A stretch of 64,000 nucleotides of DNA, taken from Caenibius sp. GTDB lineage: Bacteria; Pseudomonadota; Alphaproteobacteria; Sphingomonadales; Sphingomonadaceae. The number at the start of each line of letters is the position of its first letter. Positions within the stretch are counted from its first letter, which is position 1. Where the stretch lies: positions 84,372 to 148,371 of the forward strand of contig JAURML010000026.1 in the NCBI GenBank assembly GCA_030830695.1, in the 5' to 3' direction. Positions 37,244 through 45,236 of this stretch are shown one piece after another. A program made the position numbers and the translations under genes. The notes under the pieces were generated by a model, which was not told the origin of the DNA, ran no database searches, and saw only the letters and a program-made list of their open reading frames with translations.

Positions 37244-38239
37244 TTATTCGGCTGCGGCGTCGCTTTCGAAATCATAGAACCGCGCATATTGCTGACGATA
37301 GGCCAGCAACGGCCCATCGCCTTCGACCAATAGCGGATTCGGCACATAGCGCTTGGCGTTCCAGATCGGGATATCCTGGACAATCTGCTTCACCAGGTCG
37401 CGCATGCGGGCTTGGTTCACGCGCATCTTGCCATCGCTGAGGTTCGACTGGCGATAAAGCTTCCAGCGAATGTGCGTGTTCTCCCGGTCAATCGGCGTGA
37501 CAGTCTGCAGCAAAACGACGTGAGTCACGTCGATGAACTGGGTGATAGTCTGGCCGGGGCCGGTAGCGAAATTGTCGATCTTGCCATGCATAGGCCCGCG
37601 CGGCGTGTTCATGGTCGCCTCCACGATGTTGCGGCGAACCCAGCCATCGAGGCGGAACTCACCGCTAGGCGCGCCCGGCACTCCGTGAACCGAAGCGAAG
37701 TGGGCATGGTCCTGTCCGTTCTCGGTGATTTCCTGAACGTGGATATTGACCGACCACTCGTGGCGCTCTTCCTCGACCCATTCGCCTTCGGGACAGGGTG
37801 GCAGGGCCATCACCTCCCACTTGGGTGCGCCCTTGTTCGGGTGATACCAAACATAGACCAGCCCATCGACCTCCGCCGCAGGCCAGGCCGGCAGGCACGA
37901 CCGCTTGAGCTTGGGCGGGACGAAGCGGGTATAGGGGATCTCGGTAACACCGCCTTCACCGTTATAAGTCCAGTGATGGAAGGCGCAGCGCAGATCGTTG
38001 CCGACCACCTCGCTCGCTACGCCAAGGTGGGCGCCCAGGTGCGGGCAGAACGGATCGACGGCGCGCAACTGGCCATCCTCCCCTCGCCAGATTACGAATT
38101 CGGTACCGAAATAGCGGAAGGTCTTGCGATCGCCTACGGTGATTTCTTCCGAAGCAGCCACGGCGAACCAGCCGAAGGGCAACGGTATCTTGTCATAGCC
38201 GCGGTCAAGTGTGGCGGATTCGGGAAAGGTTTTATCCAT
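37244..38239 (-). CDS. Rieske non-haem iron oxygenase, KshA/Neverland-like
   Basis: This 331-residue oxygenase has Rieske ligands C65-P-H67 and C85-A-F-H88, and a mononuclear iron site NGQDHAHFASVH (Asn174, Asp177, His180, His185). It has the single-component layout and size range of 3-ketosteroid 9-alpha-hydroxylase oxygenases and Neverland-type sterol desaturases rather than of two-subunit benzene-type dioxygenases. No beta subunit or reductase adjoins it; the ferredoxin gene 21 bases upstream is the probable electron donor. Last gene of the long minus-strand array. Steroid or triterpenoid hydroxylation is an inference. Confidence 0.88.
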   Translation of the reverse strand: MDKTFPESATLDRGYDKIPLPFGWFAVAASEEITVGDRKTFRYFGTEFVIWRGEDGQLRAVDPFCPHLGAHLGVASEVVGNDLRCAFHHWTYNGEGGVTEIPYTRFVPPKLKRSCLPAWPAAEVDGLVYVWYHPNKGAPKWEVMALPPCPEGEWVEEERHEWSVNIHVQEITENGQDHAHFASVHGVPGAPSGEFRLDGWVRRNIVEATMNTPRGPMHGKIDNFATGPGQTITQFIDVTHVVLLQTVTPIDRENTHIRWKLYRQSNLSDGKMRVNQARMRDLVKQIVQDIPIWNAKRYVPNPLLVEGDGPLLAYRQQYARFYDFESDAAAE

Positions 38240-38260
38240 TGCTTTTGGCCCTCTTGTTAG

Positions 38261-38569
38261 TCAGTCGGCAACTATGGTGGCGGTGATACCCGCGGCAGTG
38301 GGTTCGAGTGAAAGCTGGCATGCCAGCCGGCACCCGGGCGCGGCATCGAGCGCTTCGAGCATGTCCTGTTCATCGACCGAAACCGATCCGCCTGCCCAGC
38401 CATCGCCAAGCTGGACCAAACATGTGCCGCACGAAATCTCGCCACCGCAGGTGCCGATAGTCATATCCACATGCTCGCGCATCAGGTGCATCAGGTTCTG
38501 CCCCGAACCGGCAGTCAACGCATGGGCCGTGCCGGCCTTGTCGATTATGGTAAGCGAAATATCAGACAC
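38261..38569 (-). CDS. [2Fe-2S] ferredoxin, adrenodoxin-like
   Basis: This 102-residue ferredoxin starts at GTG 38569 with AAGGA upstream. Cluster ligands are C41, C47, C50 (CGGEISCGTC, the CX5CX2C spacing of vertebrate/adrenodoxin-type clusters) and C84. It lies 14 bases after an acyl-CoA dehydrogenase gene and 21 bases before the Rieske gene. It probably feeds electrons to the Rieske oxygenase and possibly to the P450 at 24.4 kb, since P450-type ferredoxins share this ligand spacing. No ferredoxin reductase is encoded in the window. Confidence 0.92.
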   Translation of the reverse strand: MSDISLTIIDKAGTAHALTAGSGQNLMHLMREHVDMTIGTCGGEISCGTCLVQLGDGWAGGSVSVDEQDMLEALDAAPGCRLACQLSLEPTAAGITATIVAD

Positions 38570-38583
38570 AATGCAGTTCCTTG

Positions 38584-39810
38584 TCAGCGCCCGCTCGGGA
38601 TTTCACGGAAGGGCACGCCCTTGTCCAACCGGACATCGCCGGGCAGGCCCAGCACGCGTTCGGCAATGACGTTTTTGAGAATTTCATCGGTACCGCCACC
38701 TAGCCGCAAGCCCGGCGCCCACAGGAAGCGGTGCTGGAAGGCTCCGTTCGCCGCAGCGTCTTCGGCATCGACCAGCAGCCCCGACATATCGAGCAGGTCA
38801 ACCGCCTGACTCGACATATCCTGGGTGGAGTTGGACCACAGCAGCTTGCCCGCCGAGCTTTCCGGCCCCGGTGCCTCGCCCCTTGAAAGCGAGGACAGCG
38901 TACGGAAACTGGTGAGTCGCACGGCCTCGGTGCGGATGTAGTAATCAGCAAACCACTCACGGAATGCCGGGTCATCCATCACCGTGCCTTCCCACGAAGG
39001 GGTCTGCCGGGCCAGTGCCATGACATCGCGCCACGACAGCCCAGTGCCCGAACCCAGCGCCGCCCGCTCGTTCATGAGGGTTGAGATCACCACGGCCCAG
39101 CCACCATCAATTTCGCCCACCCGCTGGCAATCCGGGATGCGCACGTCGGTGAGGAAAACTTCGTTGAGTTCCGCATCGCCGGACATCATCTTGATCGGGC
39201 GCACTTCAAGACCGGGCGTAGTCATATCGACCCAGAACACCGTCAGCCCCTTGTGTTTCGGGACATCGGGATTGGTGCGGGTCAGCAATAGGCCGTAGTC
39301 CGATGCCTGAGCGCCACTGTTCCATACCTTCTGGCCATTGATCACCCAGTCATCGCCATCGCGCACGGCAGCGCAGCGTGCGCCGGCGGAATCCGATCCG
39401 CTAGACGGTTCAGAGAACAGCTGGCACCAGATCTTGTCACCGCGAACCGCTGACGGGATCAAGCTGAGCGTGAGCTCATCCTGGTTGTGTTCCAGCAAGG
39501 CAGGCAACAGGAAGTGCAGCCCGGTCATGAAATAGGTGAATTGCACCCCGGCGCGGGCTTCTTCCTGGTTGAAGATCGCTTCCTGAATGTTGGTGCCGCC
39601 CGAGCCCCCCCATTCGCGCGGCCACGATATGCAGGCATAGCCGGCATCGGCCTTGACCACCTGCCACTGCCGCGCCGCTTCCTTGTGCGCCGGGTGCCAG
39701 GTCCGCCGCTCTTCGGCTGTCAGCACGGACAGGTCAGGGGCATTACCCTCGATCCAGGCGCGCACCTCGGCGCGGTAGGCGGCTTCTTCGGGATTGTCAT
39801 CGAAGTTCAT
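38584..39810 (-). CDS. Acyl-CoA dehydrogenase (subunit of a probable heteromeric pair)
   Basis: This 408-residue protein shows QLFSEPSSGSDSAGARCAAV (FAD/substrate region), WVINGQKVWNSGAQASDY and the C-terminal GGGTDEILKNVIAERVLGL. It starts at ATG 39810 in an ATGA overlap with the gene upstream, so the two products are made in step. Paired FadE genes of this kind (FadE28-FadE29 and similar) form alpha2beta2 enzymes for steroid side chains. Its C-terminus closely matches the gene remnant at 41.0-41.2 kb. Confidence 0.9.
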   Translation of the reverse strand: MNFDDNPEEAAYRAEVRAWIEGNAPDLSVLTAEERRTWHPAHKEAARQWQVVKADAGYACISWPREWGGSGGTNIQEAIFNQEEARAGVQFTYFMTGLHFLLPALLEHNQDELTLSLIPSAVRGDKIWCQLFSEPSSGSDSAGARCAAVRDGDDWVINGQKVWNSGAQASDYGLLLTRTNPDVPKHKGLTVFWVDMTTPGLEVRPIKMMSGDAELNEVFLTDVRIPDCQRVGEIDGGWAVVISTLMNERAALGSGTGLSWRDVMALARQTPSWEGTVMDDPAFREWFADYYIRTEAVRLTSFRTLSSLSRGEAPGPESSAGKLLWSNSTQDMSSQAVDLLDMSGLLVDAEDAAANGAFQHRFLWAPGLRLGGGTDEILKNVIAERVLGLPGDVRLDKGVPFREIPSGR

Positions 39811-40937
39811 GCTGCGATCCCTTCAGCTGCGACCTGCTGCTCGATGCGGGTTGCCAGCCTGCGCTTCCAGTCACGCGGCGCGCCCACAACCAGCCCGAGG
39901 TGGCGGGCGCGGCGATAGAACAAGTGACAATCAGCCTCCCAAGTGAAGCCGATTCCGCCATGAGTCTGGATGTTTTCCTTCGAGGCCTGCCAATAGGCGG
40001 CGCTGGCCGCGACGCGGGCGGCGGCGGCTGCCAGCGGCAGTTCTGGCGCCTGGGTCGATAGGGCCCAGGCACCGTAATAGGCATTGGCCCGGCCAACTTC
40101 GTTCGCGATAAACATGTCGGCCAGCTTGTGCTTGATCGCCTGATAACTGCCGATCTGACGGCCGAAGGCATAGCGTTCCAGCGCATAGTCCCGCGCCATT
40201 TCCAGACAGCGATCCGCTCCACCGACCTGCTCGAAAGCCAGCAGCACGGCGGCATGATCCTGCACCCGGGCAAGCAACTGCGCCCCTTGTCCCGCTTGAC
40301 CGATCACTTCGCCAGCGGCGCCATCGAAATGGATGCGTGCAGCGCCGCGAGTTGGATCGAGCGTGGCGACCACCTCGCGCTGCACGGATCCCTGCGAAAG
40401 ATCGACCAGCACCAGAACCGATCCTTCGTCAGAAGCTGCGAGCACAATGGCCCAGTTGGCAGCAAGTCCATCGATTACCGGCACCTTAGTCCCACTGAGC
40501 TTTCCGTCGACGTAGCGCACTTTCAATGCATCGCTGCGCAGCACGCCGGGTCCTTCGCTCGCGGCCAGCGTCCCGATGATTTCGCCCGCGCTGACCAGTG
40601 GCAGCAGGCGCTGCTTCTGCTCCTCGTTGCCGGCGATCACCAGCGCCTCGGCAAACTGATAGATAGTGGAAGCAAAGGGAACCGGAGCGAGCGAGCGGCC
40701 GAGTTCCTCTGCCAGAGCGCAGAGATCGACATAGCCCATGCCCAATCCGCCGTAGCCTTCTGGAATCGCCGCGCCGCACCATCCCTGCTCGCAGATGCGC
40801 TTCCACAACGCCGGGTCGTGGCCGATTCCGGGCTCTTCGAGCACGGCCCGCACCGCCGTGAGCGGCGATACGGCCGCCAGGAAACGACGCGCTTCGTCCT
40901 TGAGGGACTTCTGTTCATCAGTGTAATCGAAGTTCAC
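39807..40937 (-). CDS. Acyl-CoA dehydrogenase (partner subunit)
   Basis: This 376-residue protein starts at GTG 40937 (MNFDYTDEQKSLKDEARRF). The N-terminal helical domain has GYGGLGMGYVDLCALAEELG. The C-terminal part has ALERYAFGRQIGSYQAIKHK and IQTHGGIGFTWEADCHLFYR, without the GGT-EI motif of its neighbour. The split of conserved motifs between this and the next gene, and their ATGA overlap, point to an obligate heteromer. It is the first intact gene after the pseudogene remnants of the array. Confidence 0.9.
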   Translation of the reverse strand: MNFDYTDEQKSLKDEARRFLAAVSPLTAVRAVLEEPGIGHDPALWKRICEQGWCGAAIPEGYGGLGMGYVDLCALAEELGRSLAPVPFASTIYQFAEALVIAGNEEQKQRLLPLVSAGEIIGTLAASEGPGVLRSDALKVRYVDGKLSGTKVPVIDGLAANWAIVLAASDEGSVLVLVDLSQGSVQREVVATLDPTRGAARIHFDGAAGEVIGQAGQGAQLLARVQDHAAVLLAFEQVGGADRCLEMARDYALERYAFGRQIGSYQAIKHKLADMFIANEVGRANAYYGAWALSTQAPELPLAAAAARVAASAAYWQASKENIQTHGGIGFTWEADCHLFYRRARHLGLVVGAPRDWKRRLATRIEQQVAAEGIAA

Positions 40938-40977
40938 GCCTCAATCCCTTTTTTCCGCCATACGGGTGGCGGGACCC

Positions 40978-41223
40978 CTACATAACGAAGTGCAATACAG
41001 TTAGTTTTATCGCAGCGCAACGCCGCTGAGTCTTCACGAGGAGCTGATTTTGCGATTGGGGCCAATCTCTACTCGCACCGGTCCAATTGAAAGAAAGTAA
41101 TTTGTCAAAGCGCATATCGGGGGGTGGGTTTATAGTCCATTCTCCGATGACATGGCGCAAGATTTCGTCGCTGCGCCCCTCGATCCGCATCGCCGGCAGC
41201 ACAATGCCACTATAGAGGTACAT
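40978..41223 (-). pseudogene. Remnant of an acyl-CoA dehydrogenase C-terminus
   Basis: The translated stretch MRIEGRSDEILRHVIGEW, then PPPDMRFDK, lines up with GGGTDEILKNVIAERVLGL and the PGDVRLDKG tail of the intact acyl-CoA dehydrogenase at 38.6 kb. Only about 45 residues of similarity remain. After them the frame turns into unrelated sequence to its stop. The key Gly-Gly-Thr has become Glu-Gly-Arg-Ser. No N-terminal domains precede it; the racemase remnant abuts instead. It reads as the tail of a deleted dehydrogenase gene. Confidence 0.65.
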
Positions 41224-41416
41224 GAGCGCCGGCTACAGAATGCTTCGATGAACGTGTCGCGCGCCACGTTTTGCGGGGTAGACAACCACCATTGGAGCCG
41301 GCTCGATTGATGCCGATGGCTTCCGCGCCATGATTGGCCAGCATCAATCCGGCGAACGGCCCCGGGCCTATCCCGCCAAATTCTACTATCCGGAAACTGG
41401 AAAGCGGGCAGTTCAT
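41210..41416 (-). pseudogene. Truncated N-terminus of an alpha-methylacyl-CoA racemase/CoA-transferase
   Basis: The frame begins at ATG 41416, overlapping the ligase stop as ATGA. It reads SFRIVEFGGIGPGPFAGLML then ANHGAEAIGINRAGSNGG, the hallmark N-terminus of alpha-methylacyl-CoA racemases (family III CoA-transferase fold). After about 45 residues the similarity fades and a stop comes at 41210. The catalytic domain is absent. The coupling to the ligase shows it was once a regular operon gene. Racemases of this type invert the C25 centre in sterol side-chain degradation. Confidence 0.7.
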
Positions 41417-43149
41417 GCTCCTTGCCTGGCCATGCCCTCACGGAATTGGCGCAGGAAGGTTCCGCGATCGACCTTCATCGTCGATGTACGCGGTAGTGCT
41501 TCATCCAACACGAAAATCTGCTTGGGCACCTTATATCCGGCTAGGCGTTGGCGCAGCATCCGGCGCAGTTCTTCTTCGCCCGGCAGCGCTCCATCCTTGG
41601 CAACTACCGCGGCGACCACCAGTTCACCCAGCCGTTCATCCGGGAGACCGAAGACGAGGGATTCAGCCACCCCCGGGCACTCATTGAGCACTCTTTCGAC
41701 TTCAGCGGCATAGACGTTTTCGCCGCCCGATATGATCATGTTCTTGATCCGGTCCGCAATGAACAGGCGACCGTCGTCATCAAGCCAGCCTACGTCGCCA
41801 GTATGCAACCAGCCGCCACGCAGCGTCTCGGCAGTTTCGTCCGGGAAACCGATATATTCGCGCATGACACTCGCACCGCGCAGAAGGATCTCGCCATTTT
41901 CGCCGGTGGGGGCATCGCTGTCATCCGAGCGGGCGATTCGCAGTTGCAGGGTTGGCAGAGCATAGCCCGCGCTGGTTGGATGGGCGAGGTAGTCCCGCCC
42001 GTAGATCGATGTCCCCCAGGCGCCGCTTTCGGTCATGCCATAGGAATTTGCCAGCATGACCTGTGGCATCTTGAGCCGGATCTCCTCGACAATCCTGACA
42101 TCGAGCGCCGCCGCCCCATTGGCGAGCAAGTTGATCGAACCGAGGTTGCGATCGTTAGCCAGCGGCGACCGGATCATGTCGAGCAGCATGGCCGGGACAA
42201 AGCCGAGCCGGGTGACCGTTTCGCGTTCCATCAGCGCAAGCGCTGCCTCGGCATTCCAGCGGGTCATCACGAACAGAGTGGCATGAAAGCACAAGCCGCG
42301 CAGGAACGGGGTCATGCCGCTCATGTGGAACATGGGCGAAGCGATCACCGTTGCAGCACTGGCGGCACGCCGTTCGGGCGGCACAGACTGGTCGAATTCA
42401 CGCTCGAAGGTCAGATCCTGAAGATCGGCCACCAGCCCGCCAAGCACGGCCGTATGCGCTAGTGAACCGTGGGTATGCAGCACCGGCTTTGGCCAGCCGG
42501 TCGTGCCGGAGGTAAACAGGATCGCAGCGCTGTCCTCTGGCTGGACCGGCTCGGGCGCGAAGGCCGCACCGGAATGGCGCGTGGCCGCTTGTGCCAATTC
42601 ATCTTCACCCACGCATAGGGCCGCCATGTCGTCGTGAAACGAGGACAAAGCCGTCAGTCGCTCCACATCGGCAACAATGAGCTTGGTGCCGGCACTGGTG
42701 CTGGCATGGGCCAGCTCTTCGCCCGCGCCCCGGATGTTGAGCATCGCCGCTCGCGCTCCGATCCCGGTGATCGCGATGAAGGCGGCCATCAGGTCCAGCC
42801 CTGCGGGCAGTGCAATGCCCACCGTATCGCCCCCGACGATCCCCATGTCCTTTTGCAGCCATTGCGCAATGGCCCCAGCGCGGCCGAACAGGTCAGCTGA
42901 GGAATATTCACAACCCTGATCAACCAGCGCGCGCCGCGACGGCGACCGGGCCGCCTGCAGCCATAGTTCAGTCAATGTCTGCGGGTGATTGGCGAAAACC
43001 TCGACCTGCTGTCCGCCGCGCATGGCCAGGCAGGTTTCATAAGGCCCGCCCGGCTGGATAAGCGATCGGGTAGCCAGAATGCTTGCCGGATCACGCACCG
43101 GACTTGCAGCCCGCGTCAAACAGCTTTTCTGACGCTTTGAAACCGCCAT
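41413..43149 (-). CDS. Acyl-CoA synthetase (AMP-forming)
   Basis: About 578 residues. ANL motifs are AAILFTSGTTGWPKPVLHTH, LANSYGMTESGAWG and HTGDVGWLDDDGRLFIADR, and the C-terminal catalytic region is PRTSTMKVDRGTF, where Met replaces the common Gly before the Lys. The start is uncertain. The frame is open to 43230, ATG 43149 and GTG 43098 are possible, and none has a clear ribosome site. It lies in the long array between the thiolase-like gene and the racemase remnant. It probably activates a carboxylated side chain or ring-derived acid. Confidence 0.85.
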   Translation of the reverse strand: MAVSKRQKSCLTRAASPVRDPASILATRSLIQPGGPYETCLAMRGGQQVEVFANHPQTLTELWLQAARSPSRRALVDQGCEYSSADLFGRAGAIAQWLQKDMGIVGGDTVGIALPAGLDLMAAFIAITGIGARAAMLNIRGAGEELAHASTSAGTKLIVADVERLTALSSFHDDMAALCVGEDELAQAATRHSGAAFAPEPVQPEDSAAILFTSGTTGWPKPVLHTHGSLAHTAVLGGLVADLQDLTFEREFDQSVPPERRAASAATVIASPMFHMSGMTPFLRGLCFHATLFVMTRWNAEAALALMERETVTRLGFVPAMLLDMIRSPLANDRNLGSINLLANGAAALDVRIVEEIRLKMPQVMLANSYGMTESGAWGTSIYGRDYLAHPTSAGYALPTLQLRIARSDDSDAPTGENGEILLRGASVMREYIGFPDETAETLRGGWLHTGDVGWLDDDGRLFIADRIKNMIISGGENVYAAEVERVLNECPGVAESLVFGLPDERLGELVVAAVVAKDGALPGEEELRRMLRQRLAGYKVPKQIFVLDEALPRTSTMKVDRGTFLRQFREGMARQGA

Positions 43150-43349
43150 AGCGAATGCAATGCTTCGACAATCGGTTATCCTCTCTAATCCGGGCGGTGC
43201 TAGTCCGACTGGAGAAAATTGCCACTCCAACCCGGCGACACTGCTCTTGCCTGCTTCGCCTGAACACTACTGCCACCTGACCATTCGGCAAGGCTTCAAA
43301 AAGATATCTCTTTCTGTCGCCAAAGAGAATTGGCAGGCAATCCAAGCAT

Positions 43350-44522
43350 TCAGTCTCGCGCCAGTAGCAGGGCCGCCGCCATCGGTCCGCCCCCCGAAGT
43401 CGCCACGGCCAACCGGGGCTTCCCACCGACCTGACGTGCGCCGGCGCGACCGCGCAACTGAATAACCGATTCATGCACAAAGCCAAAACCATGAAGGCGC
43501 CCCGCTCCCAGCTGCCCCCCTGCGGTGTTCATCGGCAGCTCGCCATCGCGGGCGATGCGCTGCCCGCCTTCAACAAAATAGTGGCCTTCACCCTTCGCGC
43601 AAAAGCCCAGCCCTTCGAGCCAGGTTATCGGCAGGAACGAAAAACCGTCATACAACTGCACCAGATCGACATCGCCGGTCCGGTAGTCGGTATGCTGCCA
43701 AAGTTCGGGTCCGGCGGCATAGGCAGCGGGCCATTCTGCCTGGTCCCAGCTGTAGCGTTCAACCGAACCCGACATGGCCGCAATCCTGATCGGCGTGGCA
43801 GAAATCTCGTCCAACGCATCTCCGGCCGAAACGATGAAGGCAGTCGAGCCGTCGGTAAAGCGATCGCAATCATATAGGCCGAAAGGCGTCGCGATAAGTC
43901 TGGCTGCCATGTAGCGATCGAGCGTCAGCTCCTCACGGGTGATCGCCGATGCCTGCGGATTGAGCAGGGCATTGCGCGAGGCATTGATCGCAATCGCAGC
44001 CAGATGCTCACGGGTCATGCCAAACCGCTGGACGTGGCGGGCTGCAGGGATTGCGGTCCAGCAGGCCGCCGAAAGCGCGCCAAACGGCAACAACCATTGC
44101 AGCGCGCCGCCCACCTCGCCACCGCGCGGCTGCGGAAATTCGGCCGGGCGCGAAAGCGCGGCGGCTTCATAAACTGTACGGAAGCATATCGCGTGGCGAC
44201 ACACACCGCTGCGCACCGCCATGGCGGCGGCGGCAATCGCGGAAAGCTGCGCCGGCTGCTCACCCCCGCCATAATGCCAGCGCGCCTTGATCCCCAATGT
44301 CTCGATCACGTCGATGCTGCTGACCGGCGAGAACCCCGGGGGGGTGTCCATCTTGCCGGGATAGGTGAACACACCGTCGATCTGGTCCAGCGTCAGTCCG
44401 GCATCACGCACGGCTTCGCGGATTGCATCGACGGTCAGAAGCAACGGATGACGGGACAAGCGAATGCCGACTTCCGACTGGCCGGCCCCGGTGATGAATG
44501 CTTCAACGCCAGCCATGGTCAT
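43350..44522 (-). CDS. Thiolase-like lipid-transfer protein (Ltp2-type putative aldolase)
   Basis: This 390-residue thiolase-fold protein lacks the classical thiolase Cys-His pair pattern. It shows the lipid-transfer-protein type motifs FGLYDCDRFTDGSTAFIVSA, VQLYDGFSFLPITWLEGLGF and MNTAGGQLGAGRLHGFG. In actinobacterial steroid degradation Ltp2 partners with a DUF35 protein for retro-aldol release of propionyl-CoA. Here the DUF35 gene overlaps it by ATGA (44519-44522), giving the same two-gene unit. Tyrosines near the active site are present (LYDGF), but their role is inferred. Alternative: a scaffold or a true thiolase. Confidence 0.85.
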   Translation of the reverse strand: MTMAGVEAFITGAGQSEVGIRLSRHPLLLTVDAIREAVRDAGLTLDQIDGVFTYPGKMDTPPGFSPVSSIDVIETLGIKARWHYGGGEQPAQLSAIAAAAMAVRSGVCRHAICFRTVYEAAALSRPAEFPQPRGGEVGGALQWLLPFGALSAACWTAIPAARHVQRFGMTREHLAAIAINASRNALLNPQASAITREELTLDRYMAARLIATPFGLYDCDRFTDGSTAFIVSAGDALDEISATPIRIAAMSGSVERYSWDQAEWPAAYAAGPELWQHTDYRTGDVDLVQLYDGFSFLPITWLEGLGFCAKGEGHYFVEGGQRIARDGELPMNTAGGQLGAGRLHGFGFVHESVIQLRGRAGARQVGGKPRLAVATSGGGPMAAALLLARD

Positions 44523-44923
44523 TTCGCCTTCTCGAACAGCGGGAAATGGATGTCACCCTGTTCTTCAAAGGTAACGCGTACGCGGTCACCCGCAGCCAGA
44601 TCCGCTTCCTCGCAGCCCACGATATTGGTGGTCAGATAGACACCCGGCGCGCCATCGATCGCGACCCGTGCGATGATGAAAGGTACCTCCATCCCCGGCA
44701 GCCACGGTTGGTGGTTGACCGTGAAGCTATCGACCGTGCCGGTGCCCGGAACCGCAGCAAAACCGTGATCTTCCCTGCCGCAATGACGGCACAGAGGGAG
44801 CGGCGGATGGGTCCAGCCGTCACAGCTGGGACAGTGCTGGATCAGCAGCAGCCCCTTGGCCCCGCCGGTCCAGAACGGTCGGGTAAGATCGTCAAGCCGC
44901 GGGCGCGGCCGAGTCATGCTCAT
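44519..44923 (-). CDS. DUF35 zinc-ribbon/OB-fold acyl-CoA-binding protein
   Basis: This 134-residue protein has a zinc ribbon with Cys31, Cys34, Cys45 and Cys48 (CPSCDGW...CRHC), followed by an OB-fold (GTGTVDSFTVNHQPWLPG, VPFIIARVAIDGAPGVYL). DUF35 proteins work with thiolase-like partners; the best studied case is the ChsH2 C-terminal domain with Ltp2. Its stop overlaps the start of the thiolase-like gene as ATGA, which supports an obligate complex. No MaoC-like hydratase half is fused or adjacent, unlike the mycobacterial system. Confidence 0.9.
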   Translation of the reverse strand: MSMTRPRPRLDDLTRPFWTGGAKGLLLIQHCPSCDGWTHPPLPLCRHCGREDHGFAAVPGTGTVDSFTVNHQPWLPGMEVPFIIARVAIDGAPGVYLTTNIVGCEEADLAAGDRVRVTFEEQGDIHFPLFEKAK

Positions 44924-44984
44924 CGGTCAAGGCTTTCGGGTTTGGAACGCCGCAATGACCAGAGGCTGCCCACTGGTCAACATG

Positions 44985-45215
44985 CTAAATAATTTCACCG
45001 ATTTCTGTGCCGCAATCGAGCGTGCTGCCGGCTTCTGCTTTATGGATCAACTTACCGCTGGCGGGCGCCTCGATCTCGGTCGTGCTCTTGTCAGATTCGA
45101 GCAGATAGATGATCTGGCCTTCGGTAACGTCGGCGCCATCGGCGACAACCCATTCAGCGATCGTACCTTCGCTCATCGACATGGCAAGCTTCGGAACAGT
45201 GAGAATTGTAGACAT
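44985..45215 (-). CDS. Stand-alone lipoyl (biotinyl/lipoyl) domain protein
   Basis: This 76-residue protein is a single lipoyl domain with the modified Lys43 in ESDKSTTEIEAPASG. It starts at ATG 45215, fixed by AAGGA; an upstream in-frame extension overlaps the ribosome site. It has no linker, E3-binding segment or acyltransferase domain, so it is a carrier only. It lies 21 bases after the fused E1 gene and must be its partner. The E2 chemistry and E3 reoxidation would have to come from elsewhere in the genome, or the lipoyl group acts as acceptor in an unusual reaction. Confidence 0.9.
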   Translation of the reverse strand: MSTILTVPKLAMSMSEGTIAEWVVADGADVTEGQIIYLLESDKSTTEIEAPASGKLIHKAEAGSTLDCGTEIGEII

Positions 45216-45236
45216 GGTGATTTCCTTCTGTTGCAA

